Source: Chondrus crispus
Taxonomy: Eukaryota > Rhodophyta > Florideophyceae > Gigartinales > Gigartinaceae
NCBI RefSeq assembly: GCF_000350225.1
Contig: NW_005178881.1
Location: forward strand, 6,739-70,738
Reading direction: 5' to 3'
Length of the DNA: 64,000 nt
Positions 8,827-19,945 of this stretch are shown here, piece by piece (position 1 is the first letter of the stretch; each line of letters starts with the position of its first letter). The notes below the pieces were generated by a model. The model did no database searches. It was not told the origin of the DNA and saw nothing but the letters and a program-made list of their open reading frames with translations. Made by a program: the position numbers and the translations under genes.

Positions 8827-11087
8827 CCTTCCCCATCGGCACAATTTGGGAATGTTTGGGAACCTCCCAAAATCTTTAATTTCACTATCAAAAACGCATC
8901 TTTTTTTTGACGAAAGTTTTTTTCTTGACGCCTCGAAGCTCGTCCGGCTCAATTTGAGCACCCCTTCCTTGTCCAACTCAACGAAGTTGCGACAAACCGA
9001 GCAGACTTTTCGCCGCTGAGTGCGGGCTCCTCGCAGGGCAACTCGGTAGAGAACCCATACGCGTCATCAAACCATGTTCTCGCCACCTTCCTATAGGAAT
9101 ATCGTCTAACGAATGAGGAAAGTCACTTTCCAAATTTCGCGCTACAGTGACCTCTCTGGCGTCGGATTCGTTCTCTTGGTCCCCACTCTGGTTCGCCTTG
9201 CTGCTAATTTCCGCCCTCACTTCCCCTTCGTGTGTCGAAGATCCCAAAACGGACGCTTAAATAGAACGAAATGGCATTCTAGACGCGTTGGAGGTCAGCA
9301 ATGCCGCCTTCTGCGCCTCACCACCATTTTTACGAGATTTGAGCGTTGCTTTTGCGACTTTTGGCGGAGAAGCTTCTGCCCTCAGTATCTTCTGCACTCG
9401 GTAGTTAGAATGCAAAACTGACGCTACTTCGGCAAGCGAGAGAAACGCGGGAATCGAGCCATTTGTCAGTTTGTGTATGCGTTCCTGTGGCATCATATTT
9501 TCCTTTTTTCGTTTCCTGCGTCTTCATTACGACCCAGAGGAGATTCCTTATCGAGAGCCCTGTTATCAGAGACTAATTTGGAGGAGCCTTCCGATCCGTG
9601 AATTGGCACAAGTTGCATAAATCTATAGTTCATCGGCCACAGCCCGCAGACAACGAAAGATTTTCGTGCATCCTCCGCTGTGATGGACTGAAACCCCGCA
9701 ACAGCCACTTTGATCTTGTAAGCTGTGTTTGTCCAGGCCAAGTGGCTCATGGCAAGCAACTCATCCCGCGCCTTGCCAACAGTCTGCTCAAACCGCCGAT
9801 TCATAAACTGGTCGCAAGGCTGCAAAATCTGCGTTGTATTGGCTGGAAGCCTTACAACGACAATGTTCATGCTTTCGCATGCCTCGAGCCACTCACATCC
9901 ATTGCGAGAACTGTTCCCGTCCACCAATAGAAGAATTGACTTGTCTTGCGCCATTGTTTTCCGCGCGTGAGTATTAATGTGTTCGACAATATTGACAATA
10001 ATTCGCCGGTCAACTGAGCCACATTTTGTCACATGCAAAGACGTGTCTGGTGGAAACCATCCTTCAGAGACAACCAATGTGGAACACCATCTTTGTTCGA
10101 AAAGTCCTCTTTATCCAGGGGTCTCTTCCAGGACTCCATCACGCGCTTTCCGGAGGCGACTAAGAATAGTGGGGCAATATTGCCGCGAGCTGCAACTGCA
10201 ATTCCAGCCGTCAAATGCTTTCCGGGGTCCTGTATACTTCTTCGAGCCCCTCTGCCGTTGGTGGTTGATGACGCATAGCACCTTACTTTTCGGCCGTGTT
10301 CCCCAGACACTGACGTTTCGTCCCAATTCCATATGCGCCTGGGATCCAAAAAAAGGGAGTGGTCTTGTTTCTCAATTTGCTTGAGAGCACTCTCGAGTGT
10401 GGCAAAGTGGGCGTAGTTCTGAGCTGAGAGGCGAGCACCAGATACATTTTTCGGCACACGGTATGCCAGGGATCTATTACGAGCTCTAATAGCTCTGATG
10501 GTGTCAGAGGAGAGCAATCCTGTGGCGTAGTTTGCTGTTCTGTCACGTTCAATACGCGCGTGTACGGAGATGATGGTGTCTTTGTCTACTGCGAAGCCCT
10601 GCTGCGCGGCTTGGATAGCACTGTGGGCGATGAGTTTTTCTTCAGAAGACGAGAGTACGGGTTTGCGGCCGGGATGGTGCTCCTCCAGATTGAGAAGCTT
10701 TTCGAGGGTCGACTTATCGGAAGTGGTATATCCTTTCTTGATGCGTGTGGCAGTTGTTCGGGAAACTTTGGTCTTTTTAGAGGCCTTCAGAGCAGAATCG
10801 CCCTCCTGTATGCACAAAAGCACCTGTTCCCTTCGAGAACGCTCGTCTTTTCTTCTAGCGATCCTTTTTTTGTTGGCTACAGTTTGTGCGCGCATGGAGG
10901 GCGGCATAATTTGTTTCAGGCGCAGCGGAGGGGATCGTGACTGAGCACAGGTCCACGGCTGAGAGCTGGCTGAGTATGGATAGCTGAGGTGGACGGTGGA
11001 CTGAAAGGGATTAAATGATACGTGTGTGTTTGTAATTTGAGGGGTGCCCAAATTGTGCCATTACCCAAATTGAGCCGATGAGGAAGG
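8827..11087 (-). mobile_element. pogo-like (Tc1/mariner superfamily) DNA transposon
   Basis: This is a 2261-bp element bounded by TA on both sides (8825-8826, 11088-11089). The termini are CCTTCCCCATCGG on the left and CCGATGAGGAAGG on the right. They are inverted copies with one mismatch, and the similarity continues into CAATTTGGG. It encodes a DDE_1-type transposase on the minus strand. One transposase copy is frameshifted, so the element is probably dead. TIR sequence, target and transposase type agree. Confidence 0.82.
9493..11051 (-). pseudogene. pogo/DDE_1-type transposase, frameshifted
   Basis: The N-terminal half has a basic helix-turn-helix region (residues following MPPSMRAQTVANKKRIARRK; the better start is near 10907) and then RIWNWDETSVSG, holding the first catalytic Asp. 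Near 10040-10077 the reading frame shifts: LSLKDGFHQ in one frame becomes VVSEGWFPPDTSLHVTKCG in the next. The second half has LLLVDGNSSRNG (second Asp) and LPANTTQILQPCDQ (third catalytic region), as in pogo-type DDE_1 enzymes. A further frame at 9257-9496, overlapping the stop by a few bases, may be a displaced C-terminus. Assignment is firm; activity is unlikely. Confidence 0.82.
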
Positions 11088-11089
11088 TA

Positions 11090-11782
11090 CGGTGATAATA
11101 TGATTCGACAGGCGACATGTGGACATGGTGCTGAATCAGGGGGGCCAATTTGTCCTTTTTGGAGTACCGGGGGGGCGGGGAGGTCGCGATATAGTGGTAC
11201 AGTACCTTTGTTAGTGCCAGCTCCGATATAGTGATAATCCCCGCCCTCGACTGGCACTTCGCTCCCCCTTCCTTTGACACGCTGTGATCTTGCTCCGCCA
11301 ACACGATGAATATCATCGAAGCCCTTGCCTCAAGATTTCCTACCGCAGCCCTTGTGCATATGGCACCTTGAAGTTGCGTCTACAACAACACATTAGCTAT
11401 GCTATCTGGTCATGAATTGCCATTGCCATCCTAGCACGTATGCCATCCCACATCATAGACTTAACATATCCAGTCCAAGCGTGACACTTGTCCCTAGATA
11501 TCTGTCGATATGAGATAGCATTCGCAACAATAGTCATTGAATAAAGCATATACATACAGTGATACCGTTCTGCGGGTGGCACGAATTTTGAGCCAAAAGC
11601 CAAGGGTCTCCACAGAGCCAGTTGGATGGACGTACTGCCCGAGAGCCGCTGCCGCCGCGGAAAGATATTATGCAGTTACTAACTCGAATAGAGACTATGG
11701 CGGAAAAGGCAGGGTCGATGATGCAATTGGACATCTGCACAAGTGTACGCTGCCAATTATGGCTGCGAAAAAGAAGAAAGTC
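11090..11782. other. Unassigned sequence between the pogo-like and Copia elements
   Basis: About 690 bp. A plus-strand frame beginning at 11537 reads toward HLHKC and KKKKVNA and is cut by the Copia insertion at 11787. It may be an old transposon fragment, but I could not assign it. Two similar short stretches GATATAGTG occur near 11190 and 11226. No host gene is recognised. Confidence 0.4.
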
Positions 11783-11787
11783 AATGC

Positions 11788-12097
11788 TCTAACTGCCATG
11801 GGGGGTGTCCGGATCGTGCACAAGGCCTACCATCCGATCTGCTTATCTTGTGCGTTCGCTCCGGGTTCGGAGGCAATGAACAAAGCAGTTGTAACGGCTT
11901 CACAATCTATACACACACCCCGGGAATAGGAGTTTGAGGCGAGGAGGTGGTGTATTTACTGAAGCAGAAATGCGGGCGCGCCGACGAGCGCGCGTAGAAA
12001 TCTAAAATTAATCATGAAATAGAATCTAGCGAACCTAATTGTCGAGCGCAAAACGTTCCGACAGAACATCTTCTGATCCAGCCTAGAAACTGCTGCC
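11788..12097 (-). repeat. 3' LTR of the Copia element
   Basis: The 310-bp direct repeat matches 18921-19230 across its length. It follows a purine-rich tract in element orientation. The end of the pol frame runs into it, as in Ty1. Confidence 0.8.
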
Positions 12098-15000
12098 CTC
12101 CCGCCTCTTTTAAAAGTGAGCTAGGTTCTTCACGTATTATCCATTTTTCGACCTTGTAGATGTCCTTGCCGGAAGATATAATGCCTTTAAGTGCACCGCT
12201 TGCCTTAATTTTGGTGTGCCCATCTGCTGGGTTATTGTGTGTGCTTATTAATCCGATGCGGTTTATCTCTCTAGCCTTGCGTGATTCTCTAATTGCAGCA
12301 ATATCTATCATCAGCCTCTTTTCGGTAGTTTGCTGTCCCTTTGTGACAGCATCAAATAGTTGTTTCGAGTCGGTAAAACACATGAGGGGAAGATGGACGC
12401 CTACCATAGTTTCGAGGTCCTTTTTGGGAATGAAAGCTTTATCCACCCCATCGCCAGAAGCGGTAGCCTCTCCACCCATATTAGAACGCACGACTCTCGT
12501 TGATTTCTTACTTGAGAAGTCCAAAATATGATATCGATTTGTTGCACCAGACAAAACTATGATGTGTTCCAGTTGTAATGAGAGGTCGTCATTGTTCCGG
12601 AACGCGGCATCGGCGTACATCTTGAGTTTGAGTGAGGCTACGTCCAAGGGCATGAACTCGATTCCGCACGAGATATCATCCATAGCCATCTTGATTCCTT
12701 GGTTCAACTCGGCAACCTTGGCATCTGACATCGTGTTACTTGTGACGTGAGAGGCGCGGTTGATCTTGCAACGTATGTCAGGACCTGAGTGAATAAGCCA
12801 CGATAATTTGGCGCGGTAGTGGCTAAAATGTTCTAAAGTGCATCCTTATGGAGCATAATGCATGCCTTTAGCATTTCCTTCTTGGGAAAGAAAGAAGCAA
12901 CGAGGGTGTGGGGCACTGACTTTTGTCCCAAAGAATCGAAATTGTCGTATGCCCTTGGTTTCGTTTCGAACTTCAGTAAGCTGATCGCAGAAGTTTCTTC
13001 GAAGAATTGATTGCCTGCTTTCAGGTTGTCTTCAACGTGTATGCCCATAATTCCTTCCAAGCAGCCATTTCGCATCTTGAGATAGAGGGCTGGGTCGCCC
13101 ATACTTTGTGCCTTTCCGATGTCATTTTCCACGTGTTTTTTGACTGTTTCACTCCAGTAGTCACCAGAATTACAAACACCATATAGGGGAAGTAAAGGTT
13201 CTAATAAATCTTGGTTCGTTATTCCAATGATTTCGAGGTCCTTTTCTTGGACGAATAAATATCTGTCGAGAGAGTTTTTCCTTACTCTGTACGTAATCTT
13301 GACCGATATTGTAACTAAATAACCGGAATCTTTTGACAGCTGCCACAGAGAGTATTAGACGCATCGGCGAAGAACAGAGTGTGGAAACATCGTGCACCAT
13401 GTATGGTTTGTCTTTGTCTCTATGGCCTTGGGCAACAAAGCGATCTTTCGCTTGTTCTTCCTTAGTTCCAATGTTCTTCATGGAGAGGACAAATCGTCCT
13501 CCTAGAATGTTGGCATCTTTTGGAACTTGACATTGAGGGACAACTCGCCAGACTGCTCTATCTTTGAGGCCCTGGATTTCTTTCGACTTAGCGCGTTAGA
13601 ACTGTTTGTTGTTCGCTTGGGGATCTCCTTGTCGCAGGTTCTCCGTTATGTGGATACAAATGTGTTGGGTTTCTGGGTCCCAAAAAGTGTTGTCGGTAGG
13701 ATTAGTACGGGGTTCTACGTCATCAAGATCTCGGACGAGATCCAGCAATTCATCCGCTTGAGTGTCAGCGGTTTTATTTGGAGTACCGTGGATATTGTTC
13801 GATGCAGGTGTTGAAGAGGGGGACTGAGTGTCATATCCGATATGTTCATTGTGGTTGTCCTTGCAATCGTGGTGTAGGTGTAGCTTGACTTTGTCTACTG
13901 ATGCACGGATGATTCTGTTACCAGTGTCGAGTGAGCATTTTGTCCACCTTATGTCAAATTACATACGGTCCGATCTATTTACCTATTGGTTTCTCTCTGT
14001 ACATAAGTACTTCATCACCGATTTTATATTCCGCATCAGCAGATGAACGAACATTCGAGCGTAGCGCAATGTTCAGGCGGTGTTAGTCGGATATAATTTC
14101 CATTTCGTTGCAAGCGGTATGCATGGCCTTCGTACGATCCTTGCGATCGGGTAAGTCCTTACGTACGGCCGATATACGTGGAAGTATACCAAATACGAGG
14201 AGTTTAGGAACGAGTCCAGACGGGCCGGGGGTATCTTTAACAGCTTTAACAGCCAATTGGAGACAAAGTCTCGAAGCAATATGGGGGCTATCGGCTCGGA
14301 TCTCGTTATAAACGCGTCTTAAAAAGAATGGTAGCGTTCACTGACACCTATGGCGTTGTGGCTCTCCACTCCAGATGGTTGTCCCGTTATGCCTGCTGTT
14401 GATACGAGGCTTTTCCATTCCAATGATAAGAATTGAGGACCCTAGTCAGCTGCATTTCGGTCAGGTAAACCAACATATCTTGCAACCCATATGTTCGTGA
14501 AACCATCCCAGATTTCAGAGATCGATTCTCCTGAAAGGAAGCAAGCGGTATTGAACTTTGTATCGCGATCAACGATATGGAGTACGGTGTTCCCATCCAA
14601 TGACATCAGATCGACGCATAGGGTACGATTGAAAATGCAATCCGAGTTTGGAAGAGAGACCCTGAATCTGTATGTGGCGCATCAGATTCTCTCCTGCAAA
14701 CGTCGCGCGTTGCAGATATCTTGTCGAGGTCCGACATTAGGTTGGGAGACACTTCGTCGGGATTGGCGCGTTCATGACTGCATACATTTTTCCGGGGTGT
14801 GGGTGATGGAAATGGCGGTGAACCCTGCGTGGTTTCGTTACCGTGAAAAAAACATTGACCGGCCATTCCATAAGCACGTGGCCATTCTTCCGTATCAGTG
14901 GCATCTGCCAATTATCGGTCTTAGAGCGAACCGTGTCATCGGAGAAGTTCAGAATGATGCGAGCTCTTGTTAAAATATCCAATCCAAGGAGGAGCGGGAC

Positions 15001-16979
15001 ATCGATGTTGACAATGTGGGCATTCAGAGCCAGGGATGAGGAATCAAACACGGGGATCCTAATCTTGATATATGCAAGCCCAGAATGTTTCTTGGAACCG
15101 AATGTAAACGTAAGAAAATTTCCTCTGAGTGCTTTGTTCATGTCCATGGTGATGAGTGAACAATAGGCTTCGGCTAGGGTAAGTCCGATGACTGTTTTCT
15201 CTGCACTTGAATCGATGCATGCACCTTGGAATTTGACTGGAGATGAGCTTGCCCAACTGGGACTTGAAAACGTAGCCTTAACGAATATTTCGTTTGATTG
15301 TGATTTCGATTCTGCGGTTACAAACAAACCAGTTAAGCTATATGAGCTGGTTGCTACAGCAGCTTGAAATATTTCAAGGTCGTTGCCGTCAGCTTCGTTG
15401 CGGTCGATTTCGTCCTCATAATCATCGCTGACTTGTCGGCAGAGATCGGCCAAAATCAGATGGATGGCGTGCTTCGTAGAGGCATTCTTCTGAGAGTACT
15501 TGAGCTTTTTAGATGCTGCTCGGACAGCATTAATTGGCTCTGTACATTCGCGCAACGTATGGTTTCGATGACCACAGTTGAAACATCCAGCTATATTCAA
15601 ACGGAGAAGTTGGTAAACCGATTGCGGCATGGGTCGGGTTTTGTTGCGAACCGATTTTGGATTATTGGCGTAGCGATCTTGACCAGTGTAGTTAATGCCT
15701 AGTGTCTCATTGTCTTGGAAAATGTTGACAGTGGATGCGCAGTTCCGGATTTCTGCAAGTTCTGCATCCTTGTGTAGTTGCAGTGAGGCTTCTTGCTCCC
15801 CGTATAGCATTTGGAAGTTCAGGTCGTGCACAGCGATTCTGCTCAAGGGTGTCATTAAGCGCTTTTATCGCACCGTCGCGTTTCGAAGAAATTCTACCTT
15901 GTGGTGTTCACTTCGATGGGAGGCAGGCACCTGTCTGGAAAGTTTGGTCATCAAACTGTACACTTTTTCTAAAGCAGCAGTGACATCCACCCCACCTTTG
16001 ACGAGGTCGTAGACCCGTAAGGAGCTTAAGTAATCCTTAACTTTCGCTTGGCGGACAGGAGAGTTGTATTGGTCACCAACCATGTCGGCACCTTGTGCGA
16101 ATGTTTGCGCCTACGGAACCACATGTGCGAGGTATCGGTTGGCTTCATGAGATAGTAAGTCATGTAGGAATTTGAGCTTTTTCCTCATTTAGATCGTAAT
16201 CTATAGCAACCTGTTTGTACTCATCGATAAAATCCATCCAACATTCTTCAAAGGCACCAGAAAACTTCTTGTCGGAATCTTTAAGTCGCATGGACACGTC
16301 GTGTCCGATGCGTCCCGAGCGGTTTCGGAATTCACCCGATAGTTTGTCGCCTTTATTAGGGGTCGTTATGTTGATGATATCATCTTGAAGTTCCTCGCGA
16401 ATTTTTCGCCCAGAAGCCAAAATGCGCGTGGCGATTTCGATCGCGGCTTCTTGTCCTCGAGATCAGTATAGAGTCCATGAGCAAAGGTATTGAGTACTCG
16501 CTGCGAAGAATGCTGAGTGAGATTTCCACCCCGAGCATTAATGATATTCCTGAGCTTTTTCCATACCGTAGGCATATCGCAGATTTCTTTAGAGAATAAT
16601 TTTGCGGGTGGGTAAAGTTCGGCAATATATGTTCCTTACGTTCTTCATCCGTTATGTCAGGTGGCATGTCTCTCATTGAGATAATAAAACCGGCTTGCGT
16701 ACTGGTTAATATCTGCATGTCCGTAGGAGTTAGGGACTGCATGAACGATGGTGTTTCACAGGAAGTTGTAGCACTGTCCGTGTCGTGCACTACAGCCACG
16801 TGTGGCGAGCTGTAAGCAGAGCGACGCGCGTTCGGACGCGTAAGGGGATGACGGGAGATCACCCGGTGGATGACCGGAACCGGGGTCCGGGCGCGGCTTG
16901 CGCGGTAGAGAGGTAGAACTAGAGTCAGCAATAAAGAGGAATAATAAAGGAAAAACAGAGCTAACGGAGCGGACAGCAC

Positions 16980-18920
16980 AGTTGCCCGGGTGGGTCGACG
17001 CGCGCGGGGAAGGCAGTTGGGATTCTAGGGGTGTTGATGGCTCGGTCGGTATGGGCGAGCCAGTACCGAGTCGAGGCTACAACCTAGAATCCAGAAACCA
17101 AGGTAAAAGACCCGAGGCTTCGTGCCTCTTTACTTTGATTATCGGGTTGACTATATAGTCGCCGTCGCCGTAATGGCGAAGCTAAATTACACTATAAATT
17201 AGGGTAACTAAAATATACGTTCCTAGACGTTAGTCTATCTAGGTGTAAGCAAGAAAAAAGGGGACTCGTTATTACACGTGTTCACTTCTCCTTATGAGGG
17301 GAACGGGGTGTGAGGGGAACGGGGTGGTGCTGAACTTTTCTGTAAAGTAGTAAAGTACACGTGTTCACCTCTCTTTATGTGAGGGGAACGGGGTGGTGCT
17401 GTCCGCACGGCTGTTCGCAGATGTGTACCCTTCGAAGGGTACTGTTCAGGTCATAAGTTGAACCGAAGTCTTGGCTCCAACCCGCCCGAAAGTTTTATAC
17501 TGTACAGTCACACCCCAATACCGTAATGTATTCAACATTTTTCAGGAATTGCAATAGAAACCTTTCTTTTGTTTCCTTTTTCTTTCCGCGGAAACGTCTA
17601 GGACTCGCGATGCGTGCATCGCAAAGAATATACGGGTGTAGCCCCGAGGTGTGGCAGAGGTATTACACGTGTCCACCGGTGGGGGATCTGGCTAAGGGAC
17701 CGGGGGAGTCCACATGTTCCCATGGTACACGTGGTGGTGGTCCAGCGCGATTTTTGGCTGGTAGGGACAGCTGTCCCGCTATAGTGTACAGTGCACAAAA
17801 GTCCTCCATGTTTAGGCCGGTCTAGTTACAATTCTTGATTTCTGATGTTTTCGATTGAGGTCAGGGTACTCCGACCCTTGGCGACCAGTGTTCTACTGGC
17901 GGATGTTTTGAGTTTGACTCTAGGATTGGAGTCCGCCCCACTCCAGAGAAGTGGCAGTTTTCTGCAGTCTATCCAAGTATAAGTCCTATACTTGGCGCTA
18001 AAAACTCTGTTCGGGGTATCCTCCGGGACTGTCAAAAGACAGTCGTGACGCGGTCCTTACCCTATAAGAATGTTTGCTCGACTTTCCATCATCTATACCC
18101 GGTACAGTACCAACAATTGATCACTCCCGATCGAACCTTGTGACTCAGGCAAAAAATTCGAGCTAGGACGTAGCACGAGACACTTTCCTGAGGCGGAAGC
18201 CGCCGCACTTAACACACTATATGTAGCAACCTACAGTTCAGTGATATGTCGGGTCTTCCTGCGAGTATGAATTCCTCCGAAGAGATCACGTATGAGAGCG
18301 GGCATTTTAACGGTTTGGCCACTATTCCCTGGGATTTTCCTCCTTGTCTGACCGCGGCGATGGTCAGACGGGCGTAGTGAAGTGCTAGCCGGATTCCTTT
18401 GTCCTTGAATGACATCACCCTGAGTGCGCAGGGAATACACTGTTTCAACTCTCGTGATATTGCACAAAGTCACTCGAACCATGTTAAGGTTCTGCCCGAT
18501 AAGCGGAAGACCTCGCGAAAGTGCGATTTAAGAAAGCCAAAAACCTGATGCGTACTGGAACGCAGCTTTAGTGACGGGTATCAGAAATTAAACCGTTGAT
18601 CGCAGCTGAGAGACAACTCCGGAAAGAAATTTCGTCGTTACGGGATGAGGGTCTTGTGGTGAGCGATCGATGACGAACCCCCAAACAATGCGTCGTCACG
18701 AGGGGGGTCTTATGGTGAGGGATCGATGACAGGCCCAAAAATGCGTCTTGACGAGATGGAGGGTCTTGAGGTGAGAGATCGATGGAGACAGAGGGGGGAA
18801 GGAGAAGTGTATCGGGTGAGGGGTAATGGAGAAGTATCGGGGGAAAGAGAAAAGGGGTGGGGGAGGTGGGGGAAAGAAGAAAGCGAGGGGGACAGGTCAC
18901 GAGAACAGGAGACTATTTGG
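16980..18920 (-). other. Long Copia leader region, no gene
   Basis: About 1.9 kb between the gag start and the 5' LTR in element orientation. Part of it (about 16.8-17.8 kb) resembles 51.5-52.15 kb, including the shared CTAGAATCCAGAAACCAAGG (17087-17106). Two units of about 40 bp, each with ACACGTGTTCAC and GAGGGGAACGGGGT, lie at 17271-17332 and 17356-17401. CACGTG boxes recur. I see no coding sequence. Confidence 0.55.
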
Positions 18921-19230
18921 TGTAACTGTCGCGGGGGGTGTCCGGATCGTGCACAAGGCCTACCAACCGACCTACGTAGCTTGCGCGTTCGCTCCGGGTT
19001 TGGAGGCGATGAACGAACAAGTTGTAACGGCTTCACAATCTAGACACACGGCCCGGGAGCAGGAGTTTGCGGCGAGAAGGTGGTGTATTTACTGAAGCAG
19101 AAATGCGGGCGTGCCGACGAGCGAGCGAAGAAATCTAAAAGTAATCATGAAATAGAATCTAGCGAACCTAATTGTCGAGCCCAAAACGTTCCGACAGAAA
19201 ATCATCTCATCCAGCCTAGAAACTGCCACT
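18921..19230 (-). repeat. 5' LTR of the Copia element
   Basis: 310 bp, same orientation and length as 11788-12097. It is followed by AATGC (19231-19235), the partner of 11783-11787. No canonical TGG primer-binding site is seen directly after it. Confidence 0.75.
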
Positions 19231-19235
19231 AATGC

Positions 19236-19532
19236 GACGGCTTGTCAGCTACTAACACAAATGCTTGATTAGACTGGAGTCTTTTATGAAGATGCAAAGT
19301 ATGAGTGATGGCATCCGGCGAGCGGTTTTTCTGAGCAGTGATGCAAGGAAGTGGCCGCAAAAAGCCTTAAATCTCACTATCTCATAGAGCCTGGTTCGAT
19401 ATGCTGTAGTGCCGTTTTCGGCCCACTGCCACAGAGTAGCACTATTTCGCGACCTGCCCTGTATCAGACGGGTGATTTCGTGATTTGTGAAAATGCAGGA
19501 GAGCGATTAGTGGTTCTAGTGATACAGGAAGG
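19236..19532. other. Unassigned sequence between Copia and Gypsy
   Basis: About 300 bp continuing from the site interrupted by the Copia insertion (left side 11537-11782). A short plus-strand frame (from 19351) contains TGDFVICENAGERLVVLVIQEG, which I cannot assign; it runs on into the Gypsy LTR. Nothing else is recognised. Confidence 0.35.
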
Positions 19533-19945
19533 TGTAACACTGAATCAACTGTCCACCTTTAGTATGTCGGACGCATGGCCGGCACAGTATGGCGGGCGGG
19601 CCACGCGTTCTGTAGAAGCTATGGTAGAAAGCTTGCGTGCCCGATTAGCCGATGCAGATTCGCCCGCGCGCCAATAGTACAATTGAGGGCTTGACCGCCG
19701 CCCGCGCCTTTTCGCTCGTCGCTACGCCCGCACGAGCGCGTAGTCGAGGATCGACTGGAAAGCGCGGAAGGCGCAGTGGAAGGCGGTTATTTAAGAAAAG
19801 CTAAAGGCATCTTTCTTCATGGGCACGGCCGCGGCAGAGCGAACCGGCCATCCTCCTTGTTTTTGTTTTCGCCCAAGCCCGCGGCTTGCTGTTACGATCA
19901 AAGCCGTTCTGCTTTGCGCCGTTCGAGAAAAACGACCTGCAGTTT
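19533..19945 (+). repeat. 5' LTR of the first Gypsy element
   Basis: Starts TGTAACACTGAATCAACT and matches 24802-25217. Shared landmarks include GCATGGCCGG, GGGCTTGACCG and TATTTAAGAAAA (a TATA-like box). The right edge is uncertain by about 20 bp. Confidence 0.75.

Larger units (their letters stand above)
11788..19230 (-). mobile_element. Copia (Ty1) LTR retrotransposon, fossil
   Basis: The 7443-bp element on the minus strand is flanked by a perfect 5-bp duplication AATGC (11783-11787 and 19231-19235). LTRs lie at 11788-12097 and 18921-19230. In element orientation the order is: 5' LTR, a long leader of about 1.9 kb, gag (about 15.9-17.0 kb), zinc knuckle and protease (about 14.7-15.9 kb), integrase region, reverse transcriptase (about 12.8-13.5 kb) and RNase H (about 12.0-12.7 kb). 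A purine tract AAAAGAGGCGGGAGGG (12098-12113, minus) precedes the 3' LTR. The Copia order and RNase H motifs (YADAAFRNNDDLS, LDFSSKKSTRVVRS) are clear. The LTRs differ at roughly one base in eight by eye, so it is old. It is broken, with many interruptions (ten or more). Confidence 0.85.
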
